Below, piece by piece: positions 55,652 through 64,000 of a stretch of DNA of 64,000 bases (the first letter of the stretch is position 1; every line of letters starts with the position of its first letter). The notes beneath the pieces were generated by a model. That model was not told the DNA's origin. It saw only the letters and a program-made list of their open reading frames with translations, and searched no databases. The position numbers and the translations under genes were made by a program. This DNA comes from Roseiarcus sp963761435 (GTDB lineage Bacteria > Pseudomonadota > Alphaproteobacteria > Rhizobiales > Beijerinckiaceae), in NCBI GenBank assembly GCA_963761435.1, contig CAVXHJ010000010.1:1364001-1428000 (forward strand), given 5' to 3'.

Positions 55652-56556
55652 ACGAGGGCGTCCAGGCTTCGCCGGTGAAGACCAACCTGGCGGAAGAGTT
55701 CGCGCAATCGGGCGTCGGTCCGGTGCTTCAACAGCTTGACGATGAACTCGTTGGCCTCGCGCCGGTCAAGGAGCGCATCCGCGAGATCGCGGCGCTCCTG
55801 CTGGTCGATCGCGTGCGGTCAAAGTTCGGGCTCGCGTCACAGGCGCCGACCTTGCACATGAGCTTCACCGGCAATCCCGGCACTGGCAAGACGACAGTCG
55901 CGGTACGCATGGCCGAGATCCTCCACCGGTTGGGATATGTGCGCCGCGGACACCTGGTCGCCGTGACGCGTGACGATCTCGTGGGACAATATATCGGCCA
56001 CACGGCTCCCAAAACGAAAGAGGTGTTGAAGAAGGCGATGGGCGGCGTGTTGTTCATCGACGAGGCCTATTACCTCTATCGCCAGGAGAACGAACGCGAC
56101 TACGGACAGGAATCGATCGAGATTCTGCTGCAGATCATGGAGAACAATCGCGACGATCTCGTGGTGATCCTGGCGGGCTACGCCGACAAGATGGACCGCT
56201 TCTTTCATTCCAATCCGGGCTTCCGCTCGCGCGTCGCCCATCACATCGATTTTCCCGACTACGACGACTCCGATCTCCTGGCGATCGGAGAGACCATGCT
56301 CGCTTCGCTCAACTACAAGCTGAGTCCCAATGCGAAGATTGCGCTCGGCGAATATATTTCGCGGCGCCGCACGCAGCCCTTGTTCGCGAACGCGCGTTCG
56401 ATCCGCAACGCATTGGACCGGGCGCGCCTGCGCCAGGCCAATCGCCTCTTTGCGGAGGGCGATCGCGAGCTGACTCTCGACGCGCTGACGACTCTCGAGG
56501 ACGAAGACATTCGCCGAAGCAGGGTGTTTCAGCAAACAGGGAGCAGCGCGGGATAA
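55648..56556 (+). CDS. cbbX: Red-type RuBisCO activase CbbX
   Basis: CbbX is a hexameric AAA+ motor that pulls on the CbbL C-terminus to remove inhibitory sugar phosphates. The 302-aa frame has Walker A (TGNPGTGKTTVAVRMAEIL) near residue 75, Walker B (GGVLFIDEAYYLY) and sensor 1 (VVILAGYADKMDRF). Pore-loop sequence VGQYIGHTAPKTKEVL is also present. It is intact. Because CbbX grips the CbbL C-terminus, the apparent frameshifted tail of cbbL matters for function. Confidence 0.95.
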   Translation: MNEGVQASPVKTNLAEEFAQSGVGPVLQQLDDELVGLAPVKERIREIAALLLVDRVRSKFGLASQAPTLHMSFTGNPGTGKTTVAVRMAEILHRLGYVRRGHLVAVTRDDLVGQYIGHTAPKTKEVLKKAMGGVLFIDEAYYLYRQENERDYGQESIEILLQIMENNRDDLVVILAGYADKMDRFFHSNPGFRSRVAHHIDFPDYDDSDLLAIGETMLASLNYKLSPNAKIALGEYISRRRTQPLFANARSIRNALDRARLRQANRLFAEGDRELTLDALTTLEDEDIRRSRVFQQTGSSAG

Positions 56557-56658
56557 GCAGGATCCCCGTGGTTCGGTCGGCGCGTCACATCGCCTCACGA
56601 GCATTTCGAGCTGATTGACGTCTTCAATCAGCACACGCAAACCCGCTGAGTTCGTCGA

Positions 56659-56922
56659 GTGCAAGACATGAAAGCTGTCGTTTTCGACCTTGATGGCACC
56701 CGGATCGACAGTGCGCCGGACTTGCAAACGGCGGCAAATCGCATGCTGAACGACCTTCGCCGACCGACATTGACGCTTGAGAATGTTGCTGGTTTCGTCG
56801 GCAATGGCGTGCCTTCGTTGGTCGCGCGCTGTCTTGAGGCGACCGGCGGGCCGGCGAAAGATTTCGATTATGCCGTTTCCAGATTTCGTGAGCGCTATGC
56901 CCGAGCGCGCCAGCTCAGCTGA
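56659..56922 (+). pseudogene. cbbZ: Truncated phosphoglycolate phosphatase (cbbZ remnant)
   Basis: Only the N-terminal third of a HAD-family phosphoglycolate phosphatase remains (87 codons from GTG 56659; ATG at 56668). HAD motif I is recognisable (VVFDLDGTRIDSAPDLQ), with Arg where Leu is usual after DGT. The cap domain start is present, then the sequence ends RERYARARQLS at a stop 36 bp before an IS66-like inverted repeat. It was probably the last gene of the cbb operon before insertion or deletion. Photorespiratory 2-phosphoglycolate clearance must then rely on another copy. Confidence 0.8.
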
Positions 56923-56958
56923 CGCGGCCGTATGTTGGCGTCGACATGATGCTACAGC

Positions 56959-56974
56959 GTAAGCGGCGCTTACG
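56959..56974. repeat. Inverted repeat at IS66 remnant edge
   Basis: GTAAGCGGCGCTTACG is self-palindromic and begins with GTAAG, as IS66-family ends often do. It lies 32 bp before the transposase stop and likely marks the IS terminus. The opposite end was not found, consistent with truncation. Confidence 0.5.
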
Positions 56975-57005
56975 TCCCACGGCTTTGGTGAGTTGACGCC
57001 GCGGG

Positions 57006-58247
57006 TCAGGCGGCGAGGCGATGGGGTGCGGACGCGTTCGCCCATGCCCACGGCATGAGCTCGTCGATGCGCGATGCCGGACAGAGATTGACGAGCTTGT
57101 CGAGGGCGCCGGCGATGCAGGCTTGCGGCTCGACGTCGTTGAGCTTGCACGCCTCGATCAGCGACGCGACGCAGGCCCAGTTTTCGGCTCCCTCGTCATG
57201 ACCAGCGAAGAGCGCGTTCTTGCGATTGAGAACGATCGGGCGGATGCCGCGCTCGACGATGTTCGTGTCGAGTTCGATGCGGCCGTCGTCGAGGAAGCGG
57301 ACGAGCCCTTCCCAGTGGTCCAGACCATAGCGGAGCTCCTCGGCGATTCCGGACTTGCCAGAGACGCGCGCCAGCTGATGCTCGAGCCAGAACCTGAACG
57401 CTATGACGAGCGGTTTGCTCTTCTCCTGGCGCACGCGGCGACGCTCGTCGGCGCTTGCGCCCCTGATCGTCCTCTCGATTGCGTAGAGCGCGGCGATTCT
57501 CTCAAGCGCCTCACGGGCGATCGGCGCTTCACCCTTGGCGTGGTCGAAGAACCGGTGCCGCAGGTGGGACCAGCAGAAGGAGAGCGTGATCCGACCATCG
57601 GGCGCCTTGGCGGCGATCGTCTTGTCGGCGGCGCAACCGTCGCACTGAACAACGCCCGCATAATTGTCGAGCAGCTTTAGGCCGTGGATCGCCCCGCGGC
57701 CGGGCGCATAGGCGAAGGCGATGGCCGGAGGGTCCGCCCCGCCCCATGGTCGATCGTCGCGGGCGACCGCCCAGAAATAGCCCTCCTTGACCCGGCCTCG
57801 ACCCGGATCGAGCACCGGGGCCTTCGTCTCGTCGACCGCGACGTTGCCCGACGTCAGAATGAGTTCCCGAAGGCGGCCATAGACCGGCCTGAGTTCCGCA
57901 GCCGCCTGGCCGACCCAGAACGCCAGCGTCGAGCGCTTGATGTCGAGGCCCTGCGCGGTCAGCATCTGAGCCTGACGATAGGGCGGCAGATGCCATGCGT
58001 ATTTGGAGACCAGCACGGAGGCGACCATCGCCTCGGTGGGCAGGACGCCCTTGATCAGCCGCTCGGGCGCCGGCGCCTGAACCACGGCCTCCTCGCAGGC
58101 GCGGCAGGCATATTTGGGTCGGTGCGTCACCAGCACCCGGAACTGCGCCGGGACCACGTCCAGCCGCTGCGAGATATCGGCGCCGATCGCATGCATCGGC
58201 GATCGGCAGCACGGACATATCGTCGTCGTCGCCGAAGGGCAGATCAT
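57006..58247 (-). pseudogene. tnpC: IS66-family transposase, N-terminally truncated
   Basis: This is the large IS66 transposase. Visible are a zinc-finger-like segment (CPCC … YACRACEE), the DDE core with VAVDETKAP, VVQCDGCAAD, CWSHLRHRFFDHA and the ERGIRPIVLNRKNALFAGHDEGAENWA block. The 413-aa frame is shorter than the usual 500 or so residues, lacking most of the N-terminal helices. The accessory IS66 ORFs are absent. The left end abuts an IS21 remnant, so this copy is probably immobile. Confidence 0.85.
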
Positions 58248-58279
58248 CTGCCAACACCGCCGATTCTTTGCCCGCTCTC

Positions 58280-58718
58280 ACCAACGAAAGAGTACGACGA
58301 CCGTTTTCGATTGGCGGCGCTATCTGGCGGTCAATCAACGTAAACCGGGCGCACTCCGCAACGGCGCGCCGTTCGCCGAACTCCTGCCCGCCTTCCGGGC
58401 TCTGCAACGGCGCATGCTCAAGACGCCGGGCGGCGACAGCGAGATGGTCGAGATTCTGGCTCTCGTCCTCCGTCATGACGAACAGGCCGTGCTCGCCGCC
58501 GTTGAACTGGCGCTGGCTGTGGTGGGCATTTCGCGCCGACGAAGACCCATATTCTGAATGTGCTGCACCGGCCGGTCGACGGCAAGCCGATCGACCCACC
58601 AGCCGTGAAGCCGCCCAACGCCCTGACGCTCACCACACGGCCGCAAGCCAACGTCGCGCGCTACGACGCGCTGCGCAAAGCCCCGAGGCGCGCCATGCGT
58701 CATGATCCCGCCGCCTGA
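58280..58718 (+). pseudogene. istA: IS21-family IstA C-terminal remnant
   Basis: The C-terminal end of an IS21 transposase is readable. It includes FDWRRYLAVNQRKPGALRNGAPFAEL, then, after a frameshift near 58545, HILNVLHRPVDGKPI and a tail ending RRAMRHDPAA at 58718. The catalytic domain is missing; the IS66 remnant lies upstream. The order istA-istB is retained, so a whole IS21 element once stood here. Confidence 0.75.
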
Positions 58719-58730
58719 GCCGTCGTCATC

Positions 58731-59480
58731 ATGCTGCGCAGTCTCAAAATGCACGGCATGGCCCACACGGTCGGCGAGCTGACCGAACAAGGCTCCCCGG
58801 CCTTCGAAGCCGCCGTGCCAATCCTGTCGCAGCTCAGCTCCTGAAGGCTGAGACGGCCGACAGAGAGGTCAGATCGACGGCCTATCAGCTCCAGGCCGCC
58901 CGCTTCCAGAACTATGGCGATCTCGCCGGCTTCGACTTCGCCAGCAGCGAGGTCAACGAGGCGCTCGCGCGTCAACTCCACCGCTGCGAGTTCCTGGAAG
59001 ACGCCCACAATGTCGTCCTGGTCGGCGGCCCCGGTACGGGCAAGACGCATCTCGCCATTGCGATCGGGGTCCAGGCGATCGATCACCACCGCAAGCGCGT
59101 CCGGTTCTTCTCCACGGTCGAACTCGTCAATGCTCTCGAACAAGAGAAGCTTCAAGGCAAACCAGAACAGATCGAAGCCCGGCTCACCCACTCCGATCTC
59201 GTCATCCTCGACGAGCTTGGCTACCTGCCGTTCAGCGCCTCCGGCGGAGCCTTGCTCTTCCATCTCTTAAGCAAGCTGTATGAGCGCGCCAGCGTCGTCA
59301 TCACCACAATCTCAGCTTCGGCGAGTGGGCGACCGTGTTCGGCGACCCGAAGATGACGACCGCGCTACTCGATCGTCTCCCACCGTTGCCACATCCTCGA
59401 AACTGGAAACGGGAGCTTCCGCTTCAAAAACAGCTCGGCGAAAGCCGCCAAACCCACCAAACCCGCCCGAAGGCGTTCTT
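58731..59480 (+). pseudogene. istB: IS21-family IstB helper ATPase, frameshifted remnant
   Basis: IstB is the AAA+ helper of IS21 transposition. Pieces in different frames give MLRSLKMHGMAHTVGELTEQG, YQLQAARFQNYGDLAGFDF, Walker A VLVGGPGTGKTHLAIAIG, Walker B DLVILDELGYLPFS and TNLSFGEWATVFGDPKMTTALLDRL. Frameshifts are near 58838 and 59310. The end is approximate. It runs into the 3' end of the LapA-like gene on the other strand. Confidence 0.78.
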
Positions 59481-59809
59481 CACAGACGACTATGCATCTT
59501 CTCCTGTGCCCGGGCCGCCTTTAGCGCCTCGGCTTGGGCGCGCCATTTGTCCGCCTCGATTCGGCGTTGGCGCGAGACCCGCCGATGACGCCCTTGCGAC
59601 AACCAGGTGGCGAATGCGCCCGCGACGACACCGAGCATGGCGGCGACGATCGCCACCGCGTAGAGGGGCGCGGCGAGCGACAACGCGGCGCCATCGCCGG
59701 AAGCGAACGGATCGAACGAGACCGTGACGACGTGACGGTTTGCGAAAGCGAAACCCAGAAGAACGACGGCGACAAGAGTGAATACGGCGATTCTCAGAAA
59801 GCGAACCAT
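59480..59809 (-). CDS. LapA-domain (DUF1049) membrane protein
   Basis: This 109-aa protein has two membrane helices (FLRIAVFTLVAVVLLGFAFA; LYAVAIVAAMLGVVAGAFATWL) linked by a short polar segment and a C-terminal coiled basic tail. The pattern matches the LapA domain family, related to lipopolysaccharide-assembly protein A. In alphaproteobacteria this gene normally follows ihfB, as here (58 bp). It is outside the photosynthesis region functionally. Confidence 0.85.
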   Translation of the reverse strand: MVRFLRIAVFTLVAVVLLGFAFANRHVVTVSFDPFASGDGAALSLAAPLYAVAIVAAMLGVVAGAFATWLSQGRHRRVSRQRRIEADKWRAQAEALKAARAQEKMHSRL

Positions 59810-59867
59810 GCAAGCCTCATCCGCCGAGCCCGAGCCGGCTCAAGCTCGAGCGGCTGTTCGAACGATC

Positions 59868-60164
59868 CTAGACCCGCTCGACGGCAGCCCGATTGAGACG
59901 CTCGCGCATTTCCTTGCCGGTCTTGAAGAACGGCGCCAGCTTCTCGGTGACCGGCACTTTGTCGCCGGTCCGGGGATTGCGGCCAGTGCGGGCCCGGCGC
60001 TGTTTTGTCGAGAATGCGCCGAAGCCGCGAAGTTCGACGCGCTCGCCGCGGGCGAGCGCATTGGCGATCTCGCCAAGTATGGCGTCAATGATGTTCTCGA
60101 TGTCGCGTTGATAGAGATGCGGACTGCGGGCGGCCATGCGCTGCACGAGCTCAGACTTGATCAC
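59868..60164 (-). CDS. ihfB: Integration host factor subunit beta
   Basis: IHF beta pairs with IHF alpha to bend DNA. The 98-aa protein starts at GTG 60164 (MIKSELVQRMAARSPHLYQRDIENI). The DNA-binding arm GRNPRTGDKVPVTEKLAPFFKTGKEMRERLN is typical. It is intact and marks the start of chromosomal housekeeping sequence. Confidence 0.94.
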   Translation of the reverse strand: MIKSELVQRMAARSPHLYQRDIENIIDAILGEIANALARGERVELRGFGAFSTKQRRARTGRNPRTGDKVPVTEKLAPFFKTGKEMRERLNRAAVERV

Positions 60165-60315
60165 CGAACATCCCCAACTCGAAATAGCCCCGGAGTTTCG
60201 CCGCGCCTTCATGCCCTGAAATCGCGGTCCACTTCAATAGCAATCCGTCACCGTCTTGGCCTCAGAGCGACGCTCGGCCGGGCGCGCCGCCCAGACGGCG
60301 TGGCCGAAAAGAGGC

Positions 60316-61323
60316 TCAGGCCGAACGTTGAACCTCATACTGCCCGGTCCGGCGAAAACGGACGAGATAGGACGGAATGATCGCCTCGACAGCCTGCGGT
60401 TCGACGCCGAGCGCGCTCAGGACGCGGCCCTCGGCTTCCGCCTCGGCGGATACGATGTTGTCCGACGCCAGCAGATCGACTTGATCGCGGGTCGTCGTCA
60501 GCAATTTCGGAAAAAGCCCGAATGTCGCCCTCGAGGCGAAGTGGCTCGAGGCTGCGATCCAACGCGAAGGACCACGTGGCACGCCAAGGAGCAGACGGCG
60601 TCGATCGATCGCGCGCAGCGCTGCCTCCGCCGCTTCGCGTAGGGTCATCGTCTTCGGACCGCCAAGCTCATAGACCGTACCGGCCTCAGCCAGGCCGGAG
60701 AGCGCGGCTCCGGCCGCCCGCCCGACGTCGCCGACATAAACCGGCTGCAAGCGGGTCTTGCCGCCGGCCAATAGAGGCAAAACCGGGAGATAACAGGCGA
60801 GGGCGCCGAAGCGGTTGAAGAAATCGTCCTCCGGGCCGAACACGACGGATGGGCGCATCACAATTGCGCGAGGGAACGTGTCGCGGGTCGCCTGCTCGCC
60901 GAGTCCCTTGCTGGCGATGTAGGGTGAAGGGGATTTCGGGTCAGCCCCGATCCCCGACACGTGCACGTAGGTCGCGACGCCCGCGTTTTGCGCCGCCCGA
61001 GCCAGCGCGAGCGAGCCCTCGACATGCACCGCGGCATAGGTCTGCGCTCCGCTTTCTCCCTTCACGCCGGTCGCATTGACGGCCGCGGTTGCGCCCTCGA
61101 GCGCGGCCGCGATGGATTCCGGAAAGCGGACGTTCGCCTGCACCGGCTGGATCTGTCCCACTCCCCCAAGCGGCGCGAGATAGGCGGCGAGGTCGGGGCG
61201 GCGCACGGCGACACGGATGCGCCATCCGTTGCGCGCCAGCGCCCTGACGATATGACGGCCGAGGAATCCCGACCCGCCGAAAACTGTCACAAGACGGTTG
61301 GCTTCGGTCGTGGCTTCAGTCAT
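60316..61323 (-). CDS. NAD(P)-binding epimerase/dehydratase-like protein (NDUFA9 type)
   Basis: An extended SDR/NAD(P)H-binding protein of 335 aa. The Rossmann motif VFGGSGFLGRHIVRALARNGW is at residue 15, followed by VNATGVKGE and YIASKGLGEQATR (YxxxK catalytic pair; preceding VHVSGIG). Family members of this NDUFA9-like group are annotated as complex I-associated or as general epimerases; the substrate is not known. Start at 61323 (MTEATTEANRLVTVFGGSG) is chosen over upstream ATGs lacking family content. Confidence 0.85.
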   Translation of the reverse strand: MTEATTEANRLVTVFGGSGFLGRHIVRALARNGWRIRVAVRRPDLAAYLAPLGGVGQIQPVQANVRFPESIAAALEGATAAVNATGVKGESGAQTYAAVHVEGSLALARAAQNAGVATYVHVSGIGADPKSPSPYIASKGLGEQATRDTFPRAIVMRPSVVFGPEDDFFNRFGALACYLPVLPLLAGGKTRLQPVYVGDVGRAAGAALSGLAEAGTVYELGGPKTMTLREAAEAALRAIDRRRLLLGVPRGPSRWIAASSHFASRATFGLFPKLLTTTRDQVDLLASDNIVSAEAEAEGRVLSALGVEPQAVEAIIPSYLVRFRRTGQYEVQRSA

Positions 61324-61406
61324 CGACGTCGTCTCCGTGATGAGGCGGGGCGCCGCTCCCTTATGCGAAGGCCGGGCGACTGTACAGCCGATACGGCCGT
61401 CCAAGA

Positions 61407-63464
61407 TCAGGCGTTGGCCTTCTGACGCGCTGCGACCACCACGTCGGCCGCGCGCCCGGAAAGCTCGGCCAAATGATCGAACTTGGTTTCGAACGCGCCG
61501 ACGCCCGAGGTCGCTGAGCGCAATTCGACGATCAGATCGCCGATTTCGGCTTCCGGGATCAGCGCGCGCAACGCCTCCCAGCCCGCCCAACCTTCGCGGG
61601 CCTCGAAGCCGAGGATCTGGCCGCGCCGCGCGCTCACCAGCGCGCTCGCTCGCGCCAGCGCGTCAGTCGGCACGTAGATCGTCACCGAGAGGATCGGCTC
61701 GAGCAGCACCGGACGGGCCTTGACCAGGGCCTCGTCAAGCGCCTGCTTGGCCGCGGCGCGAAAAGCCATGTCGGACGAGTCGACGGTATGATAGGAGCCG
61801 TCAGTCAGCGTGACCGAGACGTCAACCACTGGAAATCCGAGCGGCCCTCGCGCCATCGCGTCGCGCGCGCCTGCCTCGACGGACGAGAAATACTGCCGGG
61901 GCACCGATCCGCCATGCACCCGCTCGGCGAACGCAAAACCCTCGCCGCGGCCGCGCGGACCAACCTCAACCACAACGTCGCCGAACTGACCATGCCCGCC
62001 CGACTGCTTTTTGTGCCGCCCGCGCACCGTGACCGGGTCGCGAATAGACTCCCGATAGGCTACCGACGGTTTATGCGCCTCGATCGTCACGCCGAAACGG
62101 TCGGCGAGCCGCTCGGTCGTGACTCGCAAGTGCATCTCGCCCTGGCCGAAAAGTTTGAGTTCGGACATCTCGGCGTCCTGGACATAGGAGAGCGCGCGAT
62201 CCTCCTCGCAAAGTTTGGCCAAAGCGCTCGCGAGCCTCACCTCGTCCTTTCGGTCCTTGACCCGAATAGCGACCCCTTGCGTGGGGGGCGGCGGGCCAGG
62301 AATCGCCGGCGCCGCGGGCCGAACTTTTCCGTCAGCGATGCGGTCTCCGGTGGCGAGATTCTCCAGACGCGCGAAAGCGATGGTGTCCCCCTCCTCGGCG
62401 CGCGTCAGTTTCGAGGATACGGCGCCCATGAGCCGGGCTAGGCCGCCGATGCGCTCCTCGATCCCGCGCGAGTTGATGACGGTGACGCCGTCGGCGAAGG
62501 AGCCGCGCAGCACTCTGGCCAGCGAAAGCTTGCCCCCGTGCGCGGTGTGGATCGTGCGGATCACCTGCGCCAGAGCCGGGCCTTTGTCGTCAATCTGAAG
62601 CCGCTTGCGGGTGTGCGCAACGCCTGGCGATTCATGCCGAAGCGCCTTGAGGAGCCTTGTGACTCCATGGCCGCCGGTAGCGGAGCCCATCAGCACCGGC
62701 ACGACACGCCCCTCGCGCAATTCACGCGCCAGGTCGTCGAAGACGAGGTCCTTTGGCGGGTCGATGTCGCTGATCAGCTGTTCCATCAGCGCGTCGTCAT
62801 AATCGGCGAGCTTCTCCAGCATGAGATAGCGCGCCTGCTTTTCCTCGGGGATGACGCCGGCGGGCATTTCGATGACGCTGGATGGCGCGGCCTCACGGTA
62901 GACAAACGCGCGCTCGAGCGCGAGATCGATGAATCCGGTGGCGACGCCGTTCTCCCACACCGGGATCTGGCGCAACAGCAGCGGGGTGCGAGAGGCCGGC
63001 TGCAGCATCTCCAGCGTCTCACGCAAGCTCCCGCTCGCCTGGTCGATCTTGTTGAGGAAGAGAATGCGCGGCAACCCGAGCTCTTCAAGCTCGCGAAGGA
63101 TGACCTGAAGCGCCGGGACCTTGCGCGGGTCGGCCTCGCAAACGACGACTGCGGCGTCGCAGACGGGCAAGGCGTAGCGCATGTCGTGGATGAATTCGAT
63201 CGATCCGGGGGCGTCGAAGAAGGTGAACCGGTCGCCGAGGTAGTCGATGCTGGCGATGTTGGATTCGACGCTCATCGCGTGGCTGCGCGCCTCCGAGCTC
63301 GAATCGCCGACGCTGGTGCCCTCGCGCACAGACCCTTGCCGGGCCACACCGCCGCCGCGCGCCAGGATCCCGTCGAGCAGGCTGGTTTTCCCGCTCTGAA
63401 AGGGCCCGATGATTGCGACCAGACGGGGGCCGGCGACGCGGTTTTCGTGATTGGCTGCGTTCAC
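61407..63464 (-). CDS. Elongation factor G-like GTPase
   Basis: A 685-aa translational GTPase of the EF-G-like branch. G motifs: G1 IIGPFQSGKTSLLDG near residue 20, G3 DAPGSIEF and G4 NKIDQ. Domains II to V follow, with the domain IV segment KKQSGGHGQFGDVVVEVGPRG and domain V VDVSVTLTDGSYHTVDSSDMAF. It resembles EF-G paralogues found beside, but distinct from, the essential fusA. Function may be ribosome recycling or stress-related; unproven. Confidence 0.88.
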   Translation of the reverse strand: MNAANHENRVAGPRLVAIIGPFQSGKTSLLDGILARGGGVARQGSVREGTSVGDSSSEARSHAMSVESNIASIDYLGDRFTFFDAPGSIEFIHDMRYALPVCDAAVVVCEADPRKVPALQVILRELEELGLPRILFLNKIDQASGSLRETLEMLQPASRTPLLLRQIPVWENGVATGFIDLALERAFVYREAAPSSVIEMPAGVIPEEKQARYLMLEKLADYDDALMEQLISDIDPPKDLVFDDLARELREGRVVPVLMGSATGGHGVTRLLKALRHESPGVAHTRKRLQIDDKGPALAQVIRTIHTAHGGKLSLARVLRGSFADGVTVINSRGIEERIGGLARLMGAVSSKLTRAEEGDTIAFARLENLATGDRIADGKVRPAAPAIPGPPPPTQGVAIRVKDRKDEVRLASALAKLCEEDRALSYVQDAEMSELKLFGQGEMHLRVTTERLADRFGVTIEAHKPSVAYRESIRDPVTVRGRHKKQSGGHGQFGDVVVEVGPRGRGEGFAFAERVHGGSVPRQYFSSVEAGARDAMARGPLGFPVVDVSVTLTDGSYHTVDSSDMAFRAAAKQALDEALVKARPVLLEPILSVTIYVPTDALARASALVSARRGQILGFEAREGWAGWEALRALIPEAEIGDLIVELRSATSGVGAFETKFDHLAELSGRAADVVVAARQKANA

Positions 63465-63764
63465 TATCGGCCTCCCTCAAGCGTCACGCCGCGGCGCGAG
63501 CGTCCCATTCGCAAGGCGATCCACTCCCTAGACCCGATCGCGTTCCTGCGAACGCGGTTTTCACAATTGCCGCCGAGCCTCAAGACTTGACGCCGGCGTT
63601 CTCGACCGCCGTGGCGCGCTTGACATGGTTGCAAGAACAAGCGCGCCGCGCAAGACGGTTGGCGATAGGCGTACGGAGCGGCGGCGCGCCAGTCTCGCAT
63701 TCGCCGCCCGGGTCCTGTATGGGACGGCGCGAAGACGTTTTTTGGTGCAAGGCGGAAGGGGTTC
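63465..63764. other. Intergenic region before aroK
   Basis: A 300-bp divergent gap between the EF-G-like gene and aroK. No ORF with protein-like content, RNA gene or known motif was recognised. It presumably holds both promoters. Confidence 0.4.
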
Positions 63765-64000
63765 ATGGGTCAAGGCCAAACGGTCGACGCCGGGCGGGTG
63801 GCGGCCGCGCTCAGCGGCCGCTCGGTGGTGCTCGTCGGCATGATGGGAGCCGGAAAGACCTCGGTCGGGAAGCGACTGGCGGCCAAGCTCAAGCTGCCCT
63901 TTGTCGACGCCGACGCCGAGATTGAAGCCGGCGCCCAACTGACCATCTCCGAGATTTTCGAGCGGTTCGGCGAACCCTATTTCCGCGATGGCGAGCGCAA
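63765..64000 (+). CDS. aroK: Shikimate kinase AroK, 5' part
   Basis: The frame runs off the window. ATG 63765 begins MGQGQTVDAGRVAAALSG. The P-loop VGMMGAGKTSVGKRLAAKL lies near residue 25, then FVDADAEIEAGAQLTISEIFERFGEPYFRDGE, a typical shikimate-kinase substrate-binding region. It phosphorylates shikimate in aromatic amino-acid synthesis. Only about 78 codons are visible. Confidence 0.92.
   Translation, partial: MGQGQTVDAGRVAAALSGRSVVLVGMMGAGKTSVGKRLAAKLKLPFVDADAEIEAGAQLTISEIFERFGEPYFRDGER

Noticed and set aside
55837..57150. 437-aa minus-strand ORF opposite cbbX and cbbZ
   Set aside because: Antisense of cbbX with its clear Walker motifs; no protein family seen.
1..64000. CRISPR arrays, tRNA or rRNA genes
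   Set aside because: No regularly spaced direct repeats and no cloverleaf or rRNA-like sequence noticed by eye on either strand.

Overview
The window is a nearly complete photosynthesis gene cluster (PGC) of a GC-rich purple, bacteriochlorophyll a-type alphaproteobacterium, followed directly by a red-type (form IC/D) Calvin-cycle operon. Gene content and order (bchIDO, crt genes, bchCXYZ-pufBALMC, puh/bchFNBHLM block, bchG-bchP-tspO, BphP/PpsR2, CbbR-cbbFPLSX) suggest the Hyphomicrobiales (Rhizobiales), in the broad neighbourhood of Rhodoblastus/Beijerinckiaceae or Bradyrhizobium/Rhodopseudomonas. This placement is inferred from synteny and protein style only.

Layout. 0.4-4.1 kb: bchI, bchD, bchO (Mg chelatase subunits and accessory hydrolase). 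4.2-11.6 kb: carotenoid genes crtI, crtB, a 49-aa membrane ORF, crtC, crtD, crtE, crtF (spirilloxanthin-type pathway; no crtA). 11.6-20.4 kb: bchC, bchX, bchY, bchZ, a small membrane ORF, then pufB, pufA, pufL, pufM, pufC (LH1, reaction centre, tetrahaem cytochrome). 20.9-36.8 kb, minus strand: bchF, bchN, bchB, bchH, bchL, bchM, lhaA, puhA, puhB, puhC, a 101-aa assembly-locus ORF, acsF, puhE, a start-less ORF resembling a CobW C-terminal domain, and hemA. 37.3-44.3 kb: ppsR1, bchG, a pucC-like carrier gene, bchP, tspO, a small membrane protein, aerR. 44.3-48.5 kb, minus strand: ppsR2-bphP-bphO, a red-light sensor, its haem oxygenase and a second PpsR. 48.9-50.6 kb: HiPIP, a hidden small membrane ORF, an alpha/beta hydrolase. 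50.6-56.9 kb: cbbR divergent from cbbF-cbbP-cbbL-cbbS-cbbX and a truncated cbbZ. 57.0-59.5 kb: remnants of IS66 and IS21 elements mark the edge. 59.5-64 kb: housekeeping genes (LapA-like, ihfB, an NAD(P)-binding epimerase-like protein, an EF-G-like GTPase, start of aroK).

How it works together. hemA supplies 5-aminolevulinate. BchHDI, BchM, AcsF, BchBNL, BchF, BchXYZ, BchC, BchG and BchP form the route to bacteriochlorophyll a, with oxygen-dependent AcsF as the only cyclase in the window. Puf and Puh proteins build LH1-RC, LhaA and PuhBCE assist assembly, and PufC plus probably HiPIP re-reduce the special pair. Six exact TGT-N12-ACA motifs (303, 4229, 9457, 11550, 38790, 48743) and three one-mismatch copies map a PpsR/CrtJ regulon onto bchI, crtI, crtD/crtE, bchC, bchG, bchF and the HiPIP/ppsR2 divergent promoter. 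AerR, two PpsR paralogues and BphP give oxygen/redox, cobalamin/blue-light and red-light inputs.

Caution. At least fifteen otherwise well-conserved genes carry single-base frameshifts, and most can be explained by one extra base. These are probably sequencing/assembly errors rather than decay, so the genes are annotated here across the breaks with approximate break points.
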